Shown here: one piece after another, positions 51,176 through 58,825 of the stretch
How positions within the stretch are numbered: the stretch's first letter is position 1
Layout of the letters: each line of letters opens with the position of its first letter
NCBI GenBank assembly: GCA_000802095.1
Contig: JUEB01000026.1
Span: 496,001-560,000 of the forward strand
DNA from: Peptococcaceae bacterium BICA1-7
Lineage (GTDB): Bacteria > Bacillota > Desulfotomaculia > Desulfotomaculales > Desulfocucumaceae
DNA length: 64,000 nt
Direction: 5' to 3'
Program-made: the position numbers and the translations under genes
Notes under the pieces: model-generated
What the model was told of the DNA's origin: nothing
Seen by the model: the letters and a program-made list of their open reading frames with translations, nothing else
Database searches by the model: none

Positions 51176-52117
51176 ATGAGCCAGGAGCAGCATCACGGGC
51201 ATGACCACTCCCCTGCCGGGCATATGCACGAGGCCGGGGAAAAACTGAAGGCCGCTGTTATATTGACTTTCCTTGTACTGCTGGCTGAAGCGGCAGGTGG
51301 CCTGTGGGCCAACAGCCTGGCCCTTTTAAGCGATGCCGGGCATATGCTGACAGATGTGGCCTCACTGGTGGTGGCCTTGGCCGCTGTACGCCTGTCGGCA
51401 AGGCCACCGTCAAAGTCACTGACCTATGGCTATCACAGAATAACCATCCTGGCGGCTCTTTTTAACGCACTGACACTGGTTGCCATAGCCTTTTTTATCA
51501 GTGGAGAGGCCTATCACCGCATTCAAAACCCCGAGCCGGTCCGGGAAAACATACTTTTAATTATCGCCACCATAGGTCTGGTGATTAACCTATATGTAGG
51601 GCTTAGCATGAGAGGCCACTCCAATAATGTAAATATTAAAAGCGCCATGCTGCACGTAATGGGGGATGCCGCCGCCTCAGCCGGTGTAATTCTGGCCGGG
51701 GTGGTGATGCACTTTACAGGCTGGTACATTGTGGATCCTATTCTAAGTATACTTATCGCTCTGCTGATTGCCGCCGGGGCCTGGCGAATTATAAAGGAAA
51801 GCTATATTGTACTCATGGAGGGCACACCGCCCGGAATTGTATTTGACGAGGTGGAAAGTGCCATAAGGTCCATATCCGGGGTAAAGGATGTCCACGACCT
51901 CCACATATGGAGCCTTACCTCCAACCGCAACGCCATGAGCGGCCACCTGGTGGTCAGCGGGGACCTGACTGTTAATAAAACGCAGCTAATATTGGAGGAG
52001 ATAAAGAATATTTCGTCAGAAAGGTTTAATATAGGGCACACCACCTTCCAGTTTGAAAATGATGACCATGATCACGGGCAGGATATGTTCGGCATTGACA
52101 GGAACTGGACCTCTTAA
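51176..52117 (+). CDS. CDF-family cation efflux protein (CzcD/ZitB-like)
   Basis: 313 aa, ATG after AAGAGGGATTTAAC. Six membrane helices, a His-rich N-terminus (QHHGHDHSPAGHMHEAG), the metal site motifs SLALLSDAGHMLTDVASL and LHVMGDAAASAGVIL, and a cytoplasmic C-terminal domain ending NDDHDHGQD. It exports Zn, Co or similar divalent metals. It is the rightmost element gene; its stop is 13 bp before the inverted-repeat arm. Its relation to the manganese catalase it interrupts is unknown. Confidence 0.92.
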   Translation: MSQEQHHGHDHSPAGHMHEAGEKLKAAVILTFLVLLAEAAGGLWANSLALLSDAGHMLTDVASLVVALAAVRLSARPPSKSLTYGYHRITILAALFNALTLVAIAFFISGEAYHRIQNPEPVRENILLIIATIGLVINLYVGLSMRGHSNNVNIKSAMLHVMGDAAASAGVILAGVVMHFTGWYIVDPILSILIALLIAAGAWRIIKESYIVLMEGTPPGIVFDEVESAIRSISGVKDVHDLHIWSLTSNRNAMSGHLVVSGDLTVNKTQLILEEIKNISSERFNIGHTTFQFENDDHDHGQDMFGIDRNWTS

Positions 52118-52129
52118 AATCACAGCCGC

Positions 52130-52156
52130 CATATCAACCTGTATACTTCCCCAAGG
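52130..52156 (+). other. attR: right recombination junction of the element
   Basis: Inverted-repeat arm CATATCAACCTGT (52130-52142), then ATACTTCC (8 bp), then core CCAAGG (52151-52156). To the right follow cotJC codons GGC CTG TTG ACT GAT. The arm is the exact reverse complement of the one at 45157-45169. Confidence 0.9.
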
Positions 52157-52563
52157 GCCTGTTGACTGATATAGGAACCGAAGAGCTGGCCCACTGGGAA
52201 ATTATAGCCACCCTTATATATAAGCTTACCCATGGTGTGCCGGCCGAGGTCATGAGGGAGGCCGGAATGGGCGGCTACTATGCCATGCACGACAATGCCG
52301 TATTCCCGGTGAACCCCGATGGAGTGCCCTGGACAGCCGCATACATCCAGGCCACCGGAGACCCCATCACTGACCTGCATGAGGACCTGGCCGCCGAGAA
52401 AAAGGCCCAGACCACTTATGAGCACCTTATCAAGCTGACCGACGACCCCGGCATAAAAGACACCCTCAGATTTCTGAGGGAGCGCGAAGTTGTCCACTTC
52501 CAGCGGTTTGGTGAAGCACTCGACCAGGTTTATGAGTATACAGACAGCAAAAAGGTTTTTTAA
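52157..52563 (+). pseudogene. cotJC: cotJC 3' part (spore coat manganese catalase)
   Basis: Residues 56-190 of CotJC: GLLTDIGTEELAHWEIIATL, then DLHEDLAAEKKAQTTYEHL and FLREREVVHFQRFGEAL. They hold four of the five ligands of the di-manganese site (Glu and His in TEELAH, Glu in HEDLAAE, His in REVVHF). It has no ribosome site of its own; a TTG at 52162 could only give a product without Glu35. Joined to the 5' part it makes a 190-aa protein, the usual CotJC length. The intact frame and conserved residues argue that the gene is still under selection. Confidence 0.93.
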
Positions 52564-52636
52564 AAGGCATGCCTATCCGGCATATTCACTTACTGCATGG
52601 TCAAGAACCGGAATCCACTTCCGGTTTACTTTTTTC

Positions 52637-53950
52637 TCAGCCCTGATCAAAGACCAATTCCAGGCCGGCCATTACAATAACATCCTTATAATTAAGCAGG
52701 TGGGGGCGGCGGCTCTCAATTCTCTTTCCATTTACATAGGTTCCTTTTTCTGAATCAAGATCCATTATTTGATATCCTGTATCACCGCTTATTATCTTGG
52801 CATGTATTCTTTCAACCCCATCATCCGATATATCGCTAAAGTCAGCCACGGCATCGCTTCTGCCTATATAAAACTCCTTTTTATCTATAAAAATTATTTC
52901 TTCTTTATCCTCCCTGCTAATTCTCAAAACCGGCCCTCCATTGCCGTTAAATCCCTTTTGGTCGGGCGGGGGCTCTATTTTTTTTTCAAACTTTTTATAA
53001 ACCAGAGGGACAAATATCCCGGCGCCTGGCTTTTTTGGGCGGGGAGCCGGTCCTGCAGACTGCCCCTGGGGATATATTTGCGCCTCCTTGGACCGCGGTG
53101 CCCGATCCTCTGGCTTCCCCCCCTCTCCGGTGGCCCTTGTTCTAAGAAATACATACAGCACAGCCCCGGCGCTGCCCAGAGCCAACAGCAGTCCGGCTGC
53201 CACCTGCACCCCCGGAAACTTTTCACCGGCAACTGACACCGCCATAGTAAAAGCTGCCGCACCTAGAGCCCCCCCTGCATAAATGCCGGTTCTGATACCT
53301 GCCTTTAGGCGCCGGGAATCTTGCAGTTCCGTCAGATCCGGGGCGGAAGCAACCTCCGGGACGGGCAGATTAACTGTTTTAAATGCTTTATTCTGTGTAA
53401 AAAACTCCATCAAAAGCCTATCCAGATTGTTTATACTGACTCCGCCTTCCTTTATGCTGGAGGTAAAGCGCTCCATATCAGGTTCGGCGGCATCTCCAGA
53501 CCGGGCAATTATACCAAGGAGCAAATCTCTAAGGGAAGTATCTATGTCCTGCCGGAGATCTGCAGGTAAATATAAAAGGGCTATTTCCTTCAGACCTTCC
53601 TTGGTATATATGTGCCTTTCGGACAGGATAATGGAGTTCGGGGTTAAAAAAAACTTTTTAATCTCCCTGAATATATTTTTCAATTGGCTGACCAGCAAAA
53701 TAAATTGATCCCTGGTGATCCCCTCTTTTTTTAGATAGACCCCCAGGGGTATATACCCTCCGATATGGTAGTAAATTGAAAAAAGATCATCCCGGCGGCG
53801 AACTGAGGCGCCTAAGAGCCCCGGGATGCTGTTGCAGGTGATCATTTCCACCTGATATTCTATTATCCCCGCGCCCTCCCGGGGCTCCAACACCAAAGAC
53901 GGCGGTTCTTCAACCTCCAATAGGCTAAAACCCCAAAAAGTCTCCGACAC
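52637..53950 (-). CDS. FHA-domain membrane protein (DUF6382-type N-terminus) of the Tad locus
   Basis: 437 aa, GTG start after GGGGGTGACTGTAA. The N-terminal ~170 residues (FSIYYHIGGYIPLGVYLKKE and LRQDIDTSLRDLLLGII) look like DUF6382, found with FHA domains in Firmicutes. Two membrane helices follow (residues ~220-265), then a Pro-rich linker and a C-terminal FHA domain (KEFYIGRSDAVADFSDISDD, RIHAKIISG, KGTYVNGKRIES) that binds phosphothreonine. It overlaps the prepilin peptidase gene by 26 bp. A signalling or scaffold role for the pilus machine is likely. Confidence 0.8.
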   Translation of the reverse strand: MSETFWGFSLLEVEEPPSLVLEPREGAGIIEYQVEMITCNSIPGLLGASVRRRDDLFSIYYHIGGYIPLGVYLKKEGITRDQFILLVSQLKNIFREIKKFFLTPNSIILSERHIYTKEGLKEIALLYLPADLRQDIDTSLRDLLLGIIARSGDAAEPDMERFTSSIKEGGVSINNLDRLLMEFFTQNKAFKTVNLPVPEVASAPDLTELQDSRRLKAGIRTGIYAGGALGAAAFTMAVSVAGEKFPGVQVAAGLLLALGSAGAVLYVFLRTRATGEGGKPEDRAPRSKEAQIYPQGQSAGPAPRPKKPGAGIFVPLVYKKFEKKIEPPPDQKGFNGNGGPVLRISREDKEEIIFIDKKEFYIGRSDAVADFSDISDDGVERIHAKIISGDTGYQIMDLDSEKGTYVNGKRIESRRPHLLNYKDVIVMAGLELVFDQG

Positions 53951-54494
53951 TTACAGTCACCCCCTTTAACTGAAAAATTGTTATCAGCAGCTGAATAATG
54001 GCCCCCGGAACAATAGCGGCGGAAAATATAAATTTAGCGCTGCTGTCCCCCCTGGCCGAGTATGGAATAATTCTCCCGGTTGACGCCATAAATACCAGAT
54101 AGCCGCACATTTTTTTCATACGGGCCGCCAGTGTCCTTTCTTTCAACAGTATTATAAAAGCCATAATTCCGCCGGCAAATACAGAAAAAGCAAAGCTCCA
54201 GGCTGTGAATCTCAGTCCCAGCAGAGCGCCAATGGCCCCAAAAAGCTTTATATCCCCTGCACCCATCACATTCATTCTGTACAGCAGCAGCAGAGACAGC
54301 ACAGGGACCAGCCAGCCCTGCAGCGCAAAGACCACTCCCCCGGGACCGGTCTCCCAGAAATTTATTGCTATCCCGGCCAGGGCGGCAGGAAAGGTGACCC
54401 AGTTTTTTATCTTTTTTTCCCGGATGTCCTGCCCCAGGGCCAGCCCCAGCAGCACCAGGAGAAAGATTATTTTTATTATTAAGAACTGATTCAT
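53925..54494 (-). CDS. A24 family prepilin peptidase (CpaA/TadV-like)
   Basis: 189 aa, about six membrane helices. The catalytic Asp pair is in ALGQDIREKKIKNWVTFP (residue ~23) and NVMGAGDIKLFGAIGAL (GxGD, residue ~80). It cuts the leader of Flp-type and TadE-type prepilins. The N-terminal methylase domain of classical PilD is absent, as usual for TadV. Part of the Tad locus, although ~400 bp with a structured element separate it from the TadE-like gene upstream. Confidence 0.88.
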   Translation of the reverse strand: MNQFLIIKIIFLLVLLGLALGQDIREKKIKNWVTFPAALAGIAINFWETGPGGVVFALQGWLVPVLSLLLLYRMNVMGAGDIKLFGAIGALLGLRFTAWSFAFSVFAGGIMAFIILLKERTLAARMKKMCGYLVFMASTGRIIPYSARGDSSAKFIFSAAIVPGAIIQLLITIFQLKGVTVSVGDFLGF

Positions 54495-54603
54495 ATTAAC
54501 ATCCCAAGTTATCTATTCTCATTAATAACGCCAATAAGGAATGCCGCAGCCATTCTGTATTCTACCCTGAAAATACTGTCCCCCCTACTGTCCCCAAACC
54601 TTC

Positions 54604-54818
54604 CAGTCCGGGGTGTACGAGGGGGAGGAGGACCTTTCAGACCGGGCATTTCCACAGGTTGTTATCCGGCTCTTAGCGAAGGAGCATACGGAATGCCGAG
54701 CGGGCCGCAGGACGCGGCCGCAGTCCGAGTAGTGCATGGACGCACGTACGAGGACGGTCGGCAGGCCGTAAGCGACGAGCTTAGAGCCGGTTTCAACCGA
54801 GGACCAAGGCCCGGACTG
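54604..54818 (+). ncRNA. Structured element 2: predicted multi-stem RNA inside the Tad locus
   Basis: Second copy of the element at 23099-23307. P1: CAGTCCGGG (54604) with CCCGGACTG (54810). P2: GGTTG (54657) with CAACC (54794). P3: CCGGCTCT (54666) with AGAGCCGG (54783). P4: ACGGAATGCCGA (54688) with TCGGCAGGCCGT (54758). P5: GGCCGC AGGAC GCGGCC. P6: GTGC ATGGAC GCAC (54732-54745). Shared with copy 1: GGCTCTTAGCGA, AGGAC and ATGGAY loops, and GCGACGAGCTTAGAGCC. The outer stem has a different sequence but still pairs. The gap 54495-54603 and 54819-54897 has no gene; an ATTCTG-type repeat piece lies at 54535-54575. Confidence 0.6.
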
Positions 54819-54897
54819 AAAAACGGACTCCCCGGCCACAGATTTTCATGTCTTTGGTGCAGCACTTTGCGGCGGTTTCTCTGAATACAGAATAAAA

Positions 54898-55488
54898 TCA
54901 GCGCATCCAGGCCCTTTCCACGGCCAGGCTGGAAAGATTTATCTCCCTGGCGCCGGCAAAGGGAAAGAGCATTCTCACCCGGTACCGGGCGGCAATGGCC
55001 ACATCCTCACTGTGCAAATCCACCCCGTAAAAGCTTTGGACTGTGTCCTTATCCACCCAGGGATTGCACATCCTGACATCAATTTCAATATCCTCCCTGC
55101 CTATTATCCCCCCCGGAAGGTAATCCTGCATCTTTGCAGAGGTAATTTCCCCCATAACCATGTCCAGCACCTCCTGGGACACATTTCCTTTTACAGAGGC
55201 CATGAGACGTGCTGTATCCGAATCCAGGGAGGCAATGCCGGGTAATCCCATTTTAGACTCCAGGCTGTCAACCCCTTTTTTTGCATACACCAGGGGGTAG
55301 GCATGGGTGGCAATCTGCTTGGCAGTCTCGCTGACGGCATGGTTTACCGCCAGATAAACCATGCCCAGCCTTATAAAATTAATAATCAGCAACATAAAGG
55401 CCAGAAATACAGGAAAGACAATGGTTGCCTCCAGTGTAACGCTGCCCCTTTGGCATGGGGCTGACTGCCTAGTAACTGTATTCAACAT
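54898..55488 (-). CDS. TadE-like pseudopilin
   Basis: 196 aa. A short basic leader, then RGSVTLEATIVFPVFLAFML, the cleavage and TadE-like hydrophobic segment (G-S-x-T-x-E-x-x-x-x-x-P). The rest is an external domain. It is processed by the prepilin peptidase and helps assemble Flp pili. It overlaps the DUF5702-type gene by 20 bp, so the two are translated together. Confidence 0.85.
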   Translation of the reverse strand: MLNTVTRQSAPCQRGSVTLEATIVFPVFLAFMLLIINFIRLGMVYLAVNHAVSETAKQIATHAYPLVYAKKGVDSLESKMGLPGIASLDSDTARLMASVKGNVSQEVLDMVMGEITSAKMQDYLPGGIIGREDIEIDVRMCNPWVDKDTVQSFYGVDLHSEDVAIAARYRVRMLFPFAGAREINLSSLAVERAWMR

Positions 55489-57337
55489 TCTTTGTAATAT
55501 AGCACCTGCCCCCTCTTATCACCGTGTCAAAGGGACCGGCCGACATTTCCCCCATACCCGCAGCCGGTAGAAACCAGAGGCGGACCGATACGGTAACATC
55601 CCCAAAAACCGCAGTGGATGACCTGTTCATGTCAGCCCCGGTTCTTTCCCCTATTATTCCGGATGTTCTGGTGAGCTTACCCTCCCGGTCACTGTTTATA
55701 AGTGCCGCCAGTCGAAGCATATCTCTGTAGGTGACCTTTATGTCCTGCAGCCTTGAGCCTCCTGGAGGGAAAACCTCTATTAAGCCGATTTCCTCATTTT
55801 TAATGAGCTTTAAGGTATCCACAGAGGCCTGGACGGCCCCCACCACCAGTGCCGCCGCTGTACCCCAGACAGGCCCGAAAACCTTAAATTTGAGCACAAA
55901 ATAGGCCGGGGCATCCAGGGTGAACCGGATCAGCCAGACCTGCTCCAGCGCCTTCATCCAGGAGCCGCACAGTATATACTCGGCATCGGCCCTGTCAGTA
56001 TTAAAATCATTGGAAGCCAGATTCTCAAACCGGGGCCTCCCGGCCCTTTCCGAAAGCACATACTCGTTTATAAATAATTCATCCCTTGCCTCGATAAGCT
56101 CTTCTTCCAGATTTATTACCCCCAACAGCTTTTCCCCGGTCTCAATCACCTCGGCCCCCCTGGAAACGCTGTCCCCGCGCCCTTCAAAAGAATTGACCAG
56201 CTCTACGTGGGGTCCTTTTTTAAGTAGATCAAGGCGGCTTTTATCCTGGCCGGCCATTTTTTGGGACTCTTCCTCCAGGCTGGGTTCCCCATCCTCTCCA
56301 CTGTCCTTCAGACTTGCGCAGGCCTGGTCAAAGCTTTCCTCGTCCCCTGCCGTGCCTATACTGTCAAGGGTGTCCCTGGGAAAGTTGCTTTCCAGATCCT
56401 GCTTCAGCCTTCCGGTGTACTCCGACAGGCTTTCCTTTATGAACCTGTCCGCGTCGGCTATGGCCTGGTCCAGTTCATCGCCGCCTTCAGCCCCGCCCGG
56501 CGCCCCATCCTCTGTCTGTCCGCCAGTCACTCCCCGGCTCTTTTCCAGGCTGGTGAGACTCTCTTCTATCTGGTCCCTTGCTTCCCTTATCCTGGCAGAC
56601 TCTTCCCTTATATCCTCTCTCAGCTGGCCTGACTTTTTTCTGTCCCTTTCTATGCCGTCCTTCAGCGAAGATATCTCTTTTTCCACAGATGGCGGGCCGC
56701 CTGAAGCCAGTTTTTCCTTAAGCTCAGCCAGTCGGCTTTCTTTTTTCTTTATTTCCTCCCTCAATTTGCTGCGCTTTTGGCTCAGCTGACGGATCCTCCT
56801 GCTGCTCTCCTTTAATTCCTTCATTCTGGCATCAATGCTTTCAATATTGTTCTTTTCTTTTTCGGCCATGCCGAATACTCCAAACAGCCCCCCCAGTTCT
56901 CTGAAGCGGCTGACCACTTCCACCGCCAAATCCACCGGAGCCCGGTATTTCATTTCCTCCAAAATCTGTTGCTGCAATACCGCGGTATCCTCCAGGGGAC
57001 GAATCATCATAATGCTGCTTTCCTCCAGCCTGAAGTCAAGTAGAGAGAATCCGGCCGGTGCTTGTGCCAGATTGGCAGACAGATACCTGTTGAAGTCGTT
57101 CTTACGGCCTTCCTCCGGGCCGGTGGACATGACAAAAAGCCCGTACTGGTCCTTCAGGCCCTGGTCATAATCTGCCAATAGCGACCTGGACGCCGTATTG
57201 GCCGCCTTCCTCAACTGGTTCTGGGCTATTCTGATCCTCCCCAGATCCAGCAAAAGCCCCAGGAAAAAAATTAGGGCCAAAAGCATTATAAGAAGGTATA
57301 TGGTTACCGATCCTCTCTCACCCACCCTGATACGCAA
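55469..57337 (-). CDS. TadG/DUF5702-type protein with long coiled coil
   Basis: 622 aa, TTG start after GAGGTAATG. It begins like a TadG pilus protein (GERGSVTIYLLIMLLALIFF, DLGRIRIAQNQLRKAANTAS), followed by ~110 residues of coiled coil (KKESRLAELKEKLASGG region, 170-280) and an acidic, charged segment. The C-terminal half (residues 420-600) matches the DUF5702 pattern of clostridial pilus-locus proteins. It is probably a minor, envelope-spanning component of the pilus. Much longer than typical TadG (~400 aa). Confidence 0.75.
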   Translation of the reverse strand: MRIRVGERGSVTIYLLIMLLALIFFLGLLLDLGRIRIAQNQLRKAANTASRSLLADYDQGLKDQYGLFVMSTGPEEGRKNDFNRYLSANLAQAPAGFSLLDFRLEESSIMMIRPLEDTAVLQQQILEEMKYRAPVDLAVEVVSRFRELGGLFGVFGMAEKEKNNIESIDARMKELKESSRRIRQLSQKRSKLREEIKKKESRLAELKEKLASGGPPSVEKEISSLKDGIERDRKKSGQLREDIREESARIREARDQIEESLTSLEKSRGVTGGQTEDGAPGGAEGGDELDQAIADADRFIKESLSEYTGRLKQDLESNFPRDTLDSIGTAGDEESFDQACASLKDSGEDGEPSLEEESQKMAGQDKSRLDLLKKGPHVELVNSFEGRGDSVSRGAEVIETGEKLLGVINLEEELIEARDELFINEYVLSERAGRPRFENLASNDFNTDRADAEYILCGSWMKALEQVWLIRFTLDAPAYFVLKFKVFGPVWGTAAALVVGAVQASVDTLKLIKNEEIGLIEVFPPGGSRLQDIKVTYRDMLRLAALINSDREGKLTRTSGIIGERTGADMNRSSTAVFGDVTVSVRLWFLPAAGMGEMSAGPFDTVIRGGRCYITKNVEYSY

Positions 57338-57353
57338 TTACATTACCTCTTCA

Positions 57354-58190
57354 TCATTCACTGCCTCCCGTGGCCCCGCCGGCGATTTGGGACTCCAACT
57401 GTCTACGCCTGCTCTCCGCGCATTTGATACACAGGTGATAACCGGCGGCCTTGGCCTCGGACACAGAACTAAATTCCATTTTTTCTTTTATTCTGCCTAT
57501 ATACCGGCAGCCCGGGTAATGATAGATTCTTTCATCTTTACCACCGGAGCCGGCATAGGTGGACCCGGTCAGCACGACCCCTGGCCCGCCCTGGCCACCC
57601 CCGCCGAAGATTCCGAGGTAATTGGCTATTTTAGTTAAATACTCTCCACCCAGGTCACAGATTCTGATAAACTCCGCAGGCTCAGCCACGTCTGACTCTG
57701 CCAAAACCTCGTAGCCATCTCCCGCCACAGGCTTTATGAGGGGGCTGACCGGGGAAAAAAGGTTCCCCCTGACACCGGCCCTGACAGTTCTTTTGATGAC
57801 ACTGTTTTCATAGGCCACCTCAACCTCAGGATGTTCCGGAGCTGCCGGCCTAATGGTTCCGGGAGCCAGCCGGTGGCTTAAAAAGCTGCTGGCATAGCCT
57901 GTCTTTTCAGCGGCCAGCCCTGACCCGGGCCTGTCGTTTAAAAGCCTCCAGTAAAGCCCATCATTTTTCCATGCCGGCAAAAAGCCCCCTTCAAACTCCT
58001 TATGGGTGTTATCCCAGGTGGCCGAGGCCTGGGAGGCTGTATAGGTGGCTGCGTCCAGGACAACCAACTTCTGATAGAGGTGCATGGAAAGGAACACCAG
58101 GCTAAAAAAAACAAGCATGATCACTGGAAATATTATTGTCAGCTCCAGTGTAGCGCTTCCTTTGGAGCCAATTTTTCTCCTATCAGCCAT
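57354..58190 (-). CDS. TadE-like pseudopilin with a C-terminal Cys-His motif
   Basis: 278 aa from the ATG after GGGGGAGCG; an upstream in-frame ATG extends into repeat DNA and is rejected. TadE-type start: KGSATLELTIIFPVIMLVFF. The C-terminus has YHYPGCRYIGRIKEKMEFSS and AGYHLCIKCAESRR, an Ada-like Cys/His set that could bind zinc or mark a nuclease-associated tail. This combination in a pilin is unusual. It precedes the DUF5702-type gene by 16 bp. Confidence 0.8.
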   Translation of the reverse strand: MADRRKIGSKGSATLELTIIFPVIMLVFFSLVFLSMHLYQKLVVLDAATYTASQASATWDNTHKEFEGGFLPAWKNDGLYWRLLNDRPGSGLAAEKTGYASSFLSHRLAPGTIRPAAPEHPEVEVAYENSVIKRTVRAGVRGNLFSPVSPLIKPVAGDGYEVLAESDVAEPAEFIRICDLGGEYLTKIANYLGIFGGGGQGGPGVVLTGSTYAGSGGKDERIYHYPGCRYIGRIKEKMEFSSVSEAKAAGYHLCIKCAESRRRQLESQIAGGATGGSE

Positions 58191-58604
58191 TCTGGCGCTC
58201 CCCCAACAATTAAATCCTACTTCTAACCTCCGGCCTCCAACCTCCATACAGGCTGACTCCCTGCCTCTACTTATTGTCTTTTTTAAACCACAGAGGCCAC
58301 AGAGATCACAGAGAAAAAAGCTAACAGGTACTATTATCAGGTATGTAGCCTGAATTCTACAATTCGAGAAGTTATAACAGCCCGTTTTCTCTTGATCATT
58401 TAGTAAAAATATTGAAAAGCATTCAGGCAGGGATAAAAACCTCTGTGTCCTCTGTGTGCTCTGTGGTTTATTAGGACATGCATTAACACATGCAAAAACA
58501 TTTTCATTTCTCTGTGGCGTCGTATTTCTTTACGGCATGGCTGTCAATAAATGCCATTTTTTAAGCATATATTATAAATCAATGGGTTTGTCGGCAGTCT
58601 CAGG
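58191..58604. repeat. Gap with CACAGAG-family inverted repeats in the Tad locus
   Basis: At about 58289-58317: AACCACAGAGGCCACAGAG and ATCACAGAGAAAA. At 58440-58470 the inverse: CCTCTGTGTCCTCTGTGTG and CTCTGTGGTTTATTA, so the two arms can pair. A third piece is at ~58507 (TTCTCTGTGGCGTC). No gene. The repeats separate the pilin gene from the TadE-like gene. Confidence 0.65.
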
Positions 58605-58802
58605 CTATTTAGCCTCTATAATCTTTTCCTTAAGCACTGTGGGATCGTTCTGCTGTGCCTGACCCAGCAGAGCATTAAACCATTTGATAAGCTGGTCTCT
58701 GAAGACTATGGCAATACCCACCAGAACAACCAATATGATTACCATCTCCACTGTCTGCATGCCATCCTCGTCCCTTAGAAAACCGGAAATGACTTTTAAC
58801 AT
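58605..58802 (-). CDS. Flp/Fap-type pilin subunit
   Basis: 65 aa from the ATG after GGGGGTGCAGGC. A short leader ends near FLRDEDGMQTVEMVIILVVL, with the cleavage site before a Glu-containing hydrophobic helix (type IVb pilin, Flp1-like), then a short hydrophilic tail. It is the major pilus subunit. It lies 23 bp after tadC. Confidence 0.85.
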   Translation of the reverse strand: MLKVISGFLRDEDGMQTVEMVIILVVLVGIAIVFRDQLIKWFNALLGQAQQNDPTVLKEKIIEAK

Positions 58803-58825
58803 AAGCCTGCACCCCCTTTCGGCAT

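Larger units (their letters stand above)
45143..52156. mobile_element. 7,008-bp skin-like element interrupting cotJC
   Basis: Seen directly: cotJC is split between codons 55 and 56, and both junctions carry CCAAGG (45143-45148 and 52151-52156). Immediately inside each core, after exactly 8 bp, lie the two arms of a perfect 13-bp inverted repeat (ACAGGTTGATATG at 45157; CATATCAACCTGT ending at 52142). Circularising the element would therefore create a symmetrical 48-bp attP. The length, 7,008, is a multiple of three. Cargo: O-methyltransferase, universal stress protein, DUF4276 fragment, metallo-hydrolase, two small proteins, large serine recombinase, CzcD-type exporter. There are no phage structural or replication genes. 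The genes start within 6 and 13 bp of the two repeat arms, so the element is compact. Known from other genes (sigK, spoVFB, gerE, spsM): such elements are cut out in the mother cell during sporulation. Excision here is inference. Confidence 0.9.

Noticed and set aside
45143-52156. The element as a prophage or conjugative element
   Set aside because: No capsid, tail, lysis, replication, relaxase or type IV secretion genes are present; only a recombinase and accessory genes.
52162-52563. A free-standing 133-aa manganese-catalase-like gene starting at the TTG
   Set aside because: It has no ribosome site, lacks the first metal ligand, and joins perfectly to the cotJC 5' part at a shared core; it is the 3' part of cotJC.
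54585-54839. An 84-codon minus-strand reading frame through structured element 2
   Set aside because: No ribosome site, no protein-family similarity, and copy 1 does not keep the frame; the pairing pattern explains the sequence better.
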